From Actinomycetes bacterium (GTDB lineage: Bacteria > Actinomycetota > Actinomycetes > S36-B12 > UBA5976), in NCBI GenBank assembly GCA_021784375.1, contig JAJXSV010000103.1, positions 1 to 6,921 on the forward strand: a DNA stretch of 6,921 nt, given 5' to 3'. Both the position numbers and the translations under genes were made by a program. Under the pieces are notes generated by a model. That model was given only the letters and a program-made list of their open reading frames with translations, was not told the DNA's origin and ran no database searches. How positions within the stretch are numbered: position 1 is the stretch's first letter; each line of letters begins with the position of its first letter. This document shows positions 1-5,240 of the stretch, in pieces.

Positions 1-254
1 TGCCCCCGACCCTGCTCGGCCTGGGCGCCGCACTGGCGGCGCCCGTCCTGGATCTTCTGGTGCTGGTGGACACCGGCGCGGCCGATTTCGCCACAGCCAA
101 CGCAGGTGCCTACCTCGATGCCGAAACCGCTGGCGTGGTGCGCTGGCAACGTGGCGTCACCATGGCGGCGGCGCAGTGCCTACCGCCGCCGCCCGGCACT
201 GACGTCATGCAACTGGCTGGCCAACTCTGGGATCGGCTGTGCAATGGTCTTTGA
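1..254 (+). CDS. CpaE/TadZ-like (SSD-like) ATPase-family protein, C-terminal fragment
   Basis: This is the 3' end of a gene that begins before the window. The first complete codon is at position 3, the frame stays open from the window edge, and it stops with TGA at 252-254, giving about 83 residues. The end of the protein (…GVVRWQRGVTMAAAQCLPPPPG…, then LAGQLWDRL) resembles the tail of actinobacterial CpaE-like proteins, which read roughly 'G-x-R…G…AAAL..G.PP' followed by an amphipathic helix. No Walker or deviant Walker motif is inside the fragment. The main support is context: in actinobacterial Tad clusters a CpaE/TadZ-like gene (ssd, Rv3660c in M. tuberculosis) sits directly upstream of tadA. 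Family members are ParA/MinD-like localisation factors for the pilus machine. The stop overlaps the next start by 11 bp, so the two are probably co-translated. The coding call is firm, the family call moderate. Confidence 0.6.
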   Translation, partial: PPTLLGLGAALAAPVLDLLVLVDTGAADFATANAGAYLDAETAGVVRWQRGVTMAAAQCLPPPPGTDVMQLAGQLWDRLCNGL

Positions 255-1302
255 GATGTTGGAGTCATTGCGAGCAGCGGTCGTCAATCAGGCCGATGCA
301 GCCGATCGCATCGATGAGGTCATTACCAACAGCGGTGTTCTGGTCGACGATCTGACCTTCGGTTCGCTCATCAACGATGTGGGTCGGGAGGTGCGCGGGC
401 TGGGTGCGCTGGAGCCCTGGGCGGCGCATCCCGGTGTCACTGACATCCTGGTCAATGGCACGCGCGAGGTGTGGGTGGACGACGAGAATGGACTGCATCA
501 GGTCGATTACCGCTTCCCCGATGAGGCCTCTGTGCGGCGACTGGCCACGCGCTTGGCCGCCTCCGCGGGACGGCGACTCGACGACGCAGCACCCTGGGTG
601 GACGCACGATTGCCGAGCGGAATTCGACTGCATGCCGTCTTGCACCCACTGGCCCGGGCTGGCACCACGCTCTCCTTACGACTGCCCGCAACCACGCCCT
701 TCACGCTCGCCGACCTCGAACAGCGACGCATGTTCGATGCGCCGATGCGTCGGCGCCTGCTGAAACTCGTGAACATGGGAGTTCCCCTGCTGCTGTCCGG
801 CGGAACCGGCACCGGCAAGACCACCTTGCTCGCCGCACTCCTGGCTGCCGTGCCGGTAGGGGAGCGCATCGTGGTGGCGGAGGATTCCGCGGAACTCAAC
901 ATCACGCACCCGCACGTGGTGTACCTCGAAGGGCGTCCGGCCAACGTCGAAGGCGCCGGTGCCGTGACCCTGCGCGACCTGGTGCGGCAGTCGTTGCGCA
1001 TGCGCCCCGATCGACTCATCGTCGGCGAGGTGCGTGGAGCGGAGGTGCTGGACCTGCTCAACGCCCTGAACACCGGGCACAGCGGAGGAGCCGCCACGGT
1101 GCACGCCAATTCGGCGGCCGATGCGCTGGTGCGGCTGGAGTTGCTCGCGCTGCAGGCCGGCCTCAGCCGGGAGGCGGCGCAAGCGGCAATTGCCACGGCC
1201 TTTCGCACCGTCGTCCACATCGAACGCGATGGGCAGGGTCGACGGCGCATACGCGAGATCGCGGATATCGACCGTGATACGCGAGCGGTGGTGAGCGCAT
1301 GA
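244..1302 (+). CDS. tadA: TadA/CpaF-family pilus assembly and secretion ATPase
   Basis: This is the hexameric traffic ATPase that powers Flp pilus assembly from the cytoplasmic face of the membrane. The 352-residue product is close in size to the actinobacterial 'helicase/secretion neighbourhood' subgroup (Rv3659c type) and shorter than proteobacterial CpaF. Visible motifs are the N-terminal domain signature GVTDILVNG (64-72), Walker A GGTGTGKTT (186-194, Lys192), the Asp-box-like AEDSAEL (212-218), Walker B RLIVGEVRG (257-265, Glu262) and the His box TVHANS with His287. The nucleotide site looks intact. I chose ATG 244 because it gives an 11-bp overlap with the upstream stop. ATG 256, just after that stop, is the alternative; the frame is also open to ATG 106, but that would overlap the upstream gene by about 150 bp. 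No strong ribosome site is seen, which fits translational coupling. The tadB start overlaps its stop. Confidence 0.93.
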   Translation: MVFEMLESLRAAVVNQADAADRIDEVITNSGVLVDDLTFGSLINDVGREVRGLGALEPWAAHPGVTDILVNGTREVWVDDENGLHQVDYRFPDEASVRRLATRLAASAGRRLDDAAPWVDARLPSGIRLHAVLHPLARAGTTLSLRLPATTPFTLADLEQRRMFDAPMRRRLLKLVNMGVPLLLSGGTGTGKTTLLAALLAAVPVGERIVVAEDSAELNITHPHVVYLEGRPANVEGAGAVTLRDLVRQSLRMRPDRLIVGEVRGAEVLDLLNALNTGHSGGAATVHANSAADALVRLELLALQAGLSREAAQAAIATAFRTVVHIERDGQGRRRIREIADIDRDTRAVVSA

Positions 1303-1934
1303 TCTCGCTGGCTGCCGTGGCTTGTGCGCTGCTCGTCCATCGCTGGCTGCCGTACACCGCGCATGCGCGAGCCATGCGCCTGGCCGGACGCCCCGATCTG
1401 GCGCCCGATGATCGGCTGTTCGCGTGGTGGCAGGCGCGCAAGCTCCAGACACCCGGCCAGCCGCGGACCACGCGCCTGCTGCAGACCCTCATTGCGGAAC
1501 TGCAGGCGGGCATCATCCCCACCCAGGCCTTCACCCATGTGCTCGGTGCGCGCTACTCCGAGCCCTCCGCGCTGCTCGCTGAGGCGCCCACGGCGGACGC
1601 GCACATCTGGCGCGATGTCGCGCAGGTGTGGTCGAGTGCTGAGGAGGTTGGGTTCTCCATGGCGACTGCCCTTCAACGCGTTCATTCGTACGCCCTGACG
1701 GACCAGGAGGTCTTCCGCGAGGTTGCCGCGGCTGCCGCTGCGCCGCGATTCGCCATGCTGACGTTGGCGTCAATGCCCGCAGCCGCATGGATGATTGCCG
1801 CCTCCATCGGTGGGAATCCGTTTCGTTTTCTACTCACGTCGCCCATCGGCTGGGCCTGCACTGCCAGTGGTATCACGCTTGTGGCATCAGCGGGATGTTG
1901 GATGCGTCGTCTGGCCCGGAATGCGTTCGCATGA
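1299..1934 (+). CDS. tadB: TadB-like inner-membrane platform protein (T2SF/GspF domain)
   Basis: This is a 211-residue membrane protein that would form the pilus assembly platform with TadC and couple TadA ATP hydrolysis to pilin extraction. It has an N-terminal hydrophobic stretch (about 1-17), a soluble helical region (about 55-145) with the GspF-type pattern of two helices around ELQAGIIPTQAF and VWSSAEEVGFSMATALQRV, and two hydrophobic helices near the C terminus (about 150-175 and 183-203). It is short compared with the roughly 270-residue mycobacterial counterpart and much shorter than proteobacterial TadB. The start codon overlaps the tadA stop as ATGA, so it is almost certainly translationally coupled. 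Sequence identity in this family is low, so the name rests on the T2SF-like pattern, membrane topology and position between tadA and tadC. Confidence 0.82.
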   Translation: MISLAAVACALLVHRWLPYTAHARAMRLAGRPDLAPDDRLFAWWQARKLQTPGQPRTTRLLQTLIAELQAGIIPTQAFTHVLGARYSEPSALLAEAPTADAHIWRDVAQVWSSAEEVGFSMATALQRVHSYALTDQEVFREVAAAAAAPRFAMLTLASMPAAAWMIAASIGGNPFRFLLTSPIGWACTASGITLVASAGCWMRRLARNAFA

Positions 1935-2533
1935 CTCGCGAAAAGGCCACCGCGTTTGCAGCGACAGTTGCGTGTTTTGCCTTGGTCCCACTTGAGTACG
2001 CGCCGTTTGTGGCACTCGCATCAGCCGTTGCCGTGATGCGCTGGATGCCGCGACTCAAGATGGCGGCGGACGTAGAGGCCTCACATCAATTGCGCATCGC
2101 CCTGCCTATTGCGATCGATGTGATGTCGCTCGCCCTTGACGCAGGAGTGCCATGGGATCGAGCGGCTGGCATAGCTGCCGATTGCGTGAACGGCTCGCTG
2201 GCCCAGGATCTGCACTTGGCATCGAGTCGCCTGGCAATGGGGGCGAGCGCGGACGAAGTCTGGCGTGGGTCACCGACGCTGGAGTTGATCGGAGAAGCGG
2301 TAGAGCGCAGCTTCCGAAGTGGTGCCGCTGTGACGGAGTTGCTGCGGCAACTTGCGGATTCGCAGCGTGCCTCAGAGCGACTACGTCGTATCGAGAACGT
2401 GCGACGGCTCGAGACCAAGATCCTCATGCCGGTGACCTTCCTGGGCATGCCCGCGTTTGTCGTGCTCGGTGTGATCCCCACCTTCGCCGCCATGCTCCAA
2501 CAGATGGACTTCAGTTGGCTCTCCACAGGCTGA
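1931..2533 (+). CDS. tadC: TadC-like inner-membrane platform protein (T2SF/GspF domain)
   Basis: This 200-residue protein is the second platform component, expected to pair with TadB in the cytoplasmic membrane. Two hydrophobic spans fill the N terminus (about 8-37). A T2SF-like cytoplasmic region follows (about 52-165), with the typical LPIAIDVMSLALDAGVPWDRA helix, an arginine-rich segment, and a C-terminal span VTFLGMPAFVVLGVIPTF. The frame is open upstream to 1787, but that part lies inside tadB. I chose ATG 1931 because it overlaps the tadB stop as ATGA, the same arrangement as tadA/tadB. The size is near that of the mycobacterial homologue (about 190 residues). It is followed by the only sizeable gap in the Tad cluster (104 bp), so transcription of flp may be set separately. 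Confidence 0.85.
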   Translation: MTREKATAFAATVACFALVPLEYAPFVALASAVAVMRWMPRLKMAADVEASHQLRIALPIAIDVMSLALDAGVPWDRAAGIAADCVNGSLAQDLHLASSRLAMGASADEVWRGSPTLELIGEAVERSFRSGAAVTELLRQLADSQRASERLRRIENVRRLETKILMPVTFLGMPAFVVLGVIPTFAAMLQQMDFSWLSTG

Positions 2534-2555
2534 ATGGCATCGGTCAATGTCCACA

Positions 2556-2567
2556 GATTTCGAAATC
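2556..2567. promoter_or_regulatory. Perfect 12-bp palindrome upstream of flp, candidate operator
   Basis: GATTTCGAAATC is a perfect inverted repeat. Across the 16 bases 2554-2569 one further pair matches (C2554/G2569), with one mismatched pair between. It is AT-rich in a GC-rich setting and lies in the 104-bp tadC-flp gap, about 70 bp before the flp start. That placement suits a dimeric regulator site controlling pilin transcription. I see no convincing -35/-10 pair beside it. A 12-bp palindrome can occur by chance about once or twice in a window this size, so only the position makes it notable. The rest of the gap (2534-2637) shows nothing else I can support beyond a weak AGGA ribosome site at 2628-2631. 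Confidence 0.35.
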
Positions 2568-2637
2568 CGGCCTCGCGCTGTCAGTGCCTGAGCCAGCATT
2601 CCGCCAAGGCAATCACGCACAACCGATAGGAAACCAA

Positions 2638-2847
2638 ATGCGAATCGTCAAGTCACTCAGCCGCCGCCTCGCCGACACGACGGGTGCCGTCACCCAGGAA
2701 TACGGCTTCCTGTCGCTGATCGTCACTGCCCTGGTTGGCGTCATCATCAAGCTGGTCAACGGCGGCCTCTTCACCGAACTTCTCTCCAAATTGCTCGACA
2801 ATGTCGTCACCACAATCATCAGCCACATCGCGAGCCTGTTGGGCTGA
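2638..2847 (+). CDS. flp: Flp-type type IVb prepilin (major pilin, DUF4244-like)
   Basis: This 69-residue prepilin is the probable main pilus subunit. A basic leader (residues 1-16, with K5, R9 and R10) ends in Gly16, followed by AVTQEY. This matches the class IVb processing site, with Glu at +5 and Tyr at +6 of the mature protein. The mature chain would be 53 residues. A hydrophobic helix (about 23-40, LSLIVTALVGVIIKLV) carries a lysine at 38, as in the actinobacterial DUF4244 group (Rv3656c type), and an amphipathic C-terminal helix follows. ATG 2638 is preceded by AGGA at 2628-2631 with a 6-nt spacer. An in-frame open stretch extends to 2152 but overlaps tadC and is not coding. The matching prepilin peptidase is not in the window. 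A strong hairpin follows 17 nt after the stop. Confidence 0.9.
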   Translation: MRIVKSLSRRLADTTGAVTQEYGFLSLIVTALVGVIIKLVNGGLFTELLSKLLDNVVTTIISHIASLLG

Positions 2848-3239
2848 TGATGTGGCAAAACAGGGAAGGCCGGGGCACACGCCCCGGCCTTCATGTGCGT
2901 GAGTGCGGCTCCGTTTCGATAGAAGCAGCAGGGTCGCTGATCCTCCTTACCGCGTTTTGCGTGCTGCTGGCGTCGGGCCTCGCCGTGGTTGGCACTCAGC
3001 TGCAGTTGGTCGGGATGGCTCGCGAGGCAGCGCGGCTGGTTTCCATTCAACCGGATCGGGCGGCAGGTGAGCAGTCACTGCATCAGGCGGTGGGCGCCCA
3101 TCCCGACCTGCAGGCGTCACTCCGTGTGCGGGGGGACTTCGTTGATGTCACCGTGGCACGTTCGCTGCGTGTCATGCGCTTCACCACGCCTATCACGCAG
3201 TCGGCGTCCGCCAGTGCATTCCGGGAGTCGTCATGGTGA
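2847..3239 (+). CDS. TadE-like type IVb pseudopilin
   Basis: This 130-residue protein is a minor pilin-like component of the Tad system, corresponding in position to Rv3655c. After a short basic leader there is a prepilin-like processing site, Gly21 followed by SVSIE with Glu at +5, then a hydrophobic helix (about 27-52, AAGSLILLTAFCVLLASGLAVV) and a soluble domain with the pattern typical of TadE proteins (QLQLVGMAREAARLVS). The start is uncertain. ATG 2847 overlaps the flp stop (TGATG) and ATG 2850 follows at once. GTG 2895 would also leave the processing site intact and would place the hairpin at 2865-2892 outside the gene, but it has no visible ribosome site. I chose the coupled start. 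M. tuberculosis homologues in this family have been reported as secreted; I infer nothing about that here. Confidence 0.82.
   Translation: MMWQNREGRGTRPGLHVRECGSVSIEAAGSLILLTAFCVLLASGLAVVGTQLQLVGMAREAARLVSIQPDRAAGEQSLHQAVGAHPDLQASLRVRGDFVDVTVARSLRVMRFTTPITQSASASAFRESSW
2865..2892 (+). terminator. Strong hairpin between flp and tadE, candidate attenuator or processing stem
   Basis: GAAGGCCGGGGC (2865-2876) pairs perfectly with GCCCCGGCCTTC (2881-2892) around an ACAC tetraloop, making an uninterrupted, mostly G:C 12-bp stem. It begins 17 nt after the flp stop. No T-run follows, which is common for hairpin terminators of high-GC actinobacteria. With the coupled tadE start it lies inside tadE codons 7-16. 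It most likely terminates a share of transcripts, or protects the 3' end of a short flp mRNA, so that the major pilin exceeds the downstream minor components. Confidence 0.65.
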
Positions 3240-3577
3240 CGGCTGAGGATCGGGGCGTCCTGGAGTCCTGGGTGGCACTCCTCATGCTCGGTCTCCTGGC
3301 CTTGGCAGCCCTGATCGCACTTGTTTGCTCGCTGTACATCCGTCATGAACAGGCGCAGACGGCGGCGGACTTCGCCGCCCTTTCCGCCCTGCAGTCACCG
3401 CGCGGCTGCGCGGCAGCGACTGAGGCGGCAGCACGTAATCGGGCCCGGCTCGATTCCTGCGCACTCGGGATCGACGACGTCCGTGTTCGTGCCTCGGTGC
3501 CGAGTGGTGTCTCCACAGCACTGCTGAAGTTGGGTGTCGCGCCACGATTCGCCGCCAGCGCGCACGCTTCGCGCTAG
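3233..3577 (+). CDS. Small TadE/TadG-like membrane protein (Rv3654c type)
   Basis: This 114-residue protein is the last gene of the Tad cluster and matches, by position and pattern, the actinobacterial 'helicase/secretion neighbourhood TadE-like' family. The N terminus has RG (7-8), a hydrophobic helix (about 13-35), then HEQAQTAADFAALSAL (38-53), which is the conserved motif of the family. A cysteine pair (Cys59, Cys76) with GCAAA… and …NRARLDSC spacing, and a C-terminal DVRVRASVP strand pattern, also fit relatives. Unlike Flp and TadE it has no G-xxxx-E processing site (the residue at +5 after Gly8 is Trp13), so it may stay membrane-anchored or be processed differently. ATG 3233 has GGGAG at 3223-3227 with a 5-nt spacer and overlaps the tadE stop by 7 bp; GTG 3236 is an alternative. 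Its function is not established. Confidence 0.8.
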   Translation: MVTAEDRGVLESWVALLMLGLLALAALIALVCSLYIRHEQAQTAADFAALSALQSPRGCAAATEAAARNRARLDSCALGIDDVRVRASVPSGVSTALLKLGVAPRFAASAHASR

Positions 3578-3595
3578 GCCCACCACGCTCACCGC

Positions 3596-3620
3596 GGCCG
3601 CACCTCATCCAAGGGCGGCC
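3596..3620 (+). terminator. Weak hairpin after the Tad cluster, possible terminator
   Basis: GGCCGC (3596-3601) pairs with GCGGCC (3615-3620). Two further C:G pairs are possible past a bulged A, leaving a loop of about 8 nt. It lies 18 nt after the stop of the last Tad gene and before the hydrolase gene. It is short, with no T-run, so it is only a candidate end for the Tad transcript. Confidence 0.3.
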
Positions 3621-3621
3621 T

Positions 3622-3627
3622 TACGCT
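3622..3627 (+). promoter_or_regulatory. Candidate leaderless -10 element (TACGCT) for the hydrolase gene
   Basis: TACGCT fits the TAnnnT -10 pattern and ends 6 bp before the ATG at 3634, the spacing expected when transcription starts at the start codon. No usable Shine-Dalgarno sequence precedes that ATG; the nearest purine-rich run, AAGGGCGG, is 15 nt away. Leaderless genes of this form are common in actinobacteria. No clear -35 box is visible, so the call is tentative. Confidence 0.35.
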
Positions 3628-3633
3628 TGCATC

Positions 3634-4431
3634 ATGACCGACAGTGGCGGCGCACCGCGCACGGCCGCGTTCTTCGACGTGGACAACACACTGCTGCGCG
3701 GCGCCACCCTCTACTACCTGGCCCGCGGCCTGGCGGCACGTGATCTCGTCACCTGGCGGCAGATCATCCGCTACGCCTGGAAGCAGTGGAAGTTCCTGAC
3801 CTCCGGCAAGGAGCATGTGAAGGACCTCAAGTTCGTCACCGATACCTCCATGGCCTTCATCGGAGGACGTGACCAATTGGTCATGCTCGACGTGTGCCAG
3901 AGCGTCGTCGACGAGATCATGCTCAACAAGTTGTGGCCCGGCACACTGCGCATCGCACAGGCCCATCTCGAACGTGGCGAAGAGGTGTGGCTCGTCACCG
4001 CCGCCCCCAACGACGTGGCCGGCATGCTGGCGGAGCGGCTGGGCCTAACGGGTGGCCTTGGCACCTGCGCCGAGGTCAAGGACGGGCACTACACCGGGCA
4101 CATCCTCGGCACCACCATGCACGGGCAGGCCAAGGCCGAGGCCATCCAGCGCATCGCGGCCGAGCGCCATCTCGACCTGTCGCGCTCCACCGCCTACTCC
4201 GACTCCTCCAACGATCTGCCCATGCTCAGCGCCGTGGGCAACGCGGTCGCCGTGAATCCGGATGGCGCGCTGCGCCGGCTGGCCCGTCGCAAGGGCTGGC
4301 TGATCGTGGAATACCGGCGCACCCGCGCCTGGCGCGACACCCAGAGCCCAGCCAACCCCAACATGGCCGTGGGCGCTGGAATCGCGGCCGGCCTGGCCGT
4401 GGCTGCACTCGGCCGTAAGCGCCGGAAGTAG
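3634..4431 (+). CDS. HAD-IB family hydrolase (SerB-like phosphatase)
   Basis: This 265-residue enzyme belongs to the haloacid dehalogenase superfamily, subfamily IB, and is probably a Mg2+-dependent phosphatase. All four motifs are present: motif I FFDVDNTL with nucleophile Asp15 and acid/base Asp17; motif II VWLVTAAP with Thr122; motif III Lys167 in GQAKAEA; motif IV YSDSSNDLP with Asp190 and Asp194. The helical cap region is about residues 25-100. The substrate cannot be read from sequence; phosphoserine is often assigned to this group (SerB1, Rv0505c), but many members are annotated only as hypothetical hydrolases. A hydrophobic Gly/Ala-rich C-terminal stretch (about 243-260) followed by RKRRK could be a membrane-associating tail. 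Position before rex and hemD matches the Rv0505c-type gene better than the HAD gene beside ssd. A strong terminator follows, so it is probably monocistronic. Confidence 0.88.
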   Translation: MTDSGGAPRTAAFFDVDNTLLRGATLYYLARGLAARDLVTWRQIIRYAWKQWKFLTSGKEHVKDLKFVTDTSMAFIGGRDQLVMLDVCQSVVDEIMLNKLWPGTLRIAQAHLERGEEVWLVTAAPNDVAGMLAERLGLTGGLGTCAEVKDGHYTGHILGTTMHGQAKAEAIQRIAAERHLDLSRSTAYSDSSNDLPMLSAVGNAVAVNPDGALRRLARRKGWLIVEYRRTRAWRDTQSPANPNMAVGAGIAAGLAVAALGRKRRK

Positions 4432-4448
4432 CCGCTACGCCCTTCGCG

Positions 4449-4474
4449 GCCCACCTTCTGTCCAGATGGTGGGC
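4449..4474 (+). terminator. Hairpin terminator after the HAD hydrolase gene
   Basis: GCCCACCTTCT (4449-4459) pairs with AGATGGTGGGC (4464-4474) around the loop GTCC, with a single T-T mismatch, giving ten base pairs. It starts 18 nt after the hydrolase stop. It has no T-run, as is usual in high-GC actinobacteria. A smaller competing stem (GCCGC 4431-4435 with GCGGC 4446-4450) overlaps its left arm. It separates the hydrolase from rex. Confidence 0.6.
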
Positions 4475-4490
4475 GTACGGACCTCGCCAT

Positions 4491-4521
4491 TTGGGACGTC
4501 CCCACGGGCCGCACTTACCAT
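4491..4521 (+). promoter_or_regulatory. Candidate rex promoter (TTGGGA – 19 bp – TACCAT)
   Basis: TTGGGA (4491-4496) resembles a -35 box (4 of 6 to TTGACA) and TACCAT (4516-4521) fits TAnnnT. The 19-bp spacer is longer than ideal. Transcription would start near 4528 and give a leader of about 50 nt. No sequence close to the Rex operator consensus (TGTGAAC…GTTCACA) is seen between 4432 and 4580. Confidence 0.3.
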
Positions 4522-4537
4522 CTGCCTGTCACCGCAA

Positions 4538-4564
4538 CGGCGCGGGGTCCCGTTTTTGGCGCCG
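4538..4564 (+). other. Small stem-loop in the rex 5' leader
   Basis: CGGCGC (4538-4543) pairs perfectly with GCGCCG (4559-4564), with a 15-nt loop that contains TTTTT. The right arm ends 3 nt before the rex ribosome site. It could modulate translation or mRNA stability, but six G:C-rich pairs in such DNA can arise by chance. Confidence 0.25.
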
Positions 4565-4567
4565 ATT

Positions 4568-4574
4568 GAGGAGG
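4568..4574 (+). promoter_or_regulatory. Ribosome binding site fixing the rex start
   Basis: GAGGAGG is a near-perfect Shine-Dalgarno sequence. It is 6 nt before ATG 4581 and only 3 nt before ATG 4578, so 4581 is the better start. It also argues against the longer open frame reaching back to 4491. Confidence 0.75.
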
Positions 4575-4580
4575 TGGATG

Positions 4581-5240
4581 ATGCAGCCCTCCGGTCGCGT
4601 GCCCGAATCCACCGCCGCCCGGCTCCCGGTCTACCTGCGTGTGCTCTCGGATCTGGCGGGCCTGGATTCCATCTCCAGCGAGGAACTCGCCAGCGCCTGC
4701 GGCGTCTCCAGCGCCCAACTGCGCAAGGACCTCTCCGCCCTCGGCAGCCACGGCACCCGGGGCGTGGGCTACGACGTACGCGGCCTGCGGGATGCGCTCG
4801 CGGCCGAACTGGGCATGGAGCAGGACTGGCCCGTGGTCATCGTGGGTGGCGGCAACCTGGGCATGGCTCTGGCCAACTACGCGGGCTTTCTGTCCCGCGG
4901 CTTCCGGGTGGTGGGGATTGTCGACGCGGACCAGTTGCGCGTGGGCGAGGCGGTGGCCGATGGCCTCGTCATCCAGCCCATGGCCGATCTGGCACGCATC
5001 ATCCGCCGCACCCACGCCGTCATCGCCGTGATCGCGACGCCCGCCGAAGGCGCCCAGCCCGTGGCCGATGAACTGGTGGCGGCCGGCGTCACCGGCATCC
5101 TGAATTTCGCACCCGTCGTGCTCTCCGTTCCCGCGGGCGTGGCGGTTCGCGACGTCGATCTCGGTGTCGAGCTGCAATTGCTCGCCTTCCATGAACAGCA
5201 GCGGTCAGTCGGCCGCGATTCCCGAAGTGAGGGGGAGTGA
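4581..5240 (+). CDS. rex: Redox-sensing transcriptional repressor Rex
   Basis: Rex is a homodimeric repressor that senses the NADH/NAD+ ratio and controls respiratory and fermentative genes. The product has 219 residues. The N-terminal winged helix (about 8-80) carries LPVYLRVL, then SSAQLRKDLSALGSHGTRGVGYDV (43-66), the family's recognition-helix and wing signature. The C-terminal Rossmann domain has VVIVGGGNLGMALANY (85-100), with Gly89, Gly91 and Gly94 in the dinucleotide loop, Asp115 and Asp117 at the end of the second strand, ATPAEGAQ, NFAP, and the C-terminal dimer-swap helix ending LLAFHEQQ. Against Streptomyces Rex, the middle glycine loop residue (GIGNLG to GGGNLG) and two tyrosines of the SYLGSYGTRG segment (to Ala53 and His57) differ. 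No Rex operator is obvious upstream. Its stop overlaps the hemD start by one base (TGATG), so rex and hemD are one unit. Confidence 0.93.
   Translation: MQPSGRVPESTAARLPVYLRVLSDLAGLDSISSEELASACGVSSAQLRKDLSALGSHGTRGVGYDVRGLRDALAAELGMEQDWPVVIVGGGNLGMALANYAGFLSRGFRVVGIVDADQLRVGEAVADGLVIQPMADLARIIRRTHAVIAVIATPAEGAQPVADELVAAGVTGILNFAPVVLSVPAGVAVRDVDLGVELQLLAFHEQQRSVGRDSRSEGE
5229..5236 (+). promoter_or_regulatory. Ribosome binding site for hemD inside the end of rex
   Basis: GAGGGGGA lies in the last codons of rex. Its GAGG core is 7 nt before ATG 5240, which supports that start over the in-frame GTG at 5237, which directly abuts the site. Translation of hemD is thus initiated de novo or coupled to rex termination. 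Confidence 0.6.

Noticed and set aside
106..243. Longer N terminus for tadA starting at ATG 106
   Set aside because: It would overlap the upstream CpaE-like gene by about 150 bp and add Arg/Pro/Trp-rich residues unlike TadA N termini.
507..1685. 392-codon open frame on the minus strand opposite tadA and tadB
   Set aside because: It lies opposite genes with intact family motifs and spans their junction. Long antisense frames are expected in GC-rich coding DNA, and its translation shows no recognisable domain.
1787..1930. Longer N terminus for tadC
   Set aside because: It lies within the C-terminal coding part of tadB and lacks TadC-like sequence. The ATGA overlap at 1931 is the better start.
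3894..4418. 174-codon + strand open frame inside the HAD gene in another frame
   Set aside because: Its translation is dominated by Arg, His and Gly, typical of an out-of-frame reading of GC-rich DNA, while the HAD frame contains all catalytic motifs.
4491..4577. Longer N terminus for rex starting at TTG 4491
   Set aside because: The added residues do not resemble Rex, and the strong GAGGAGG at 4568-4574 points to the ATG at 4581.
4432..4580. Rex operator or riboswitch before rex
   Set aside because: No TGTGAA/TTCACA-like dyad is visible. The two stems present are a terminator and a short GC stem, with no match to a known riboswitch core.
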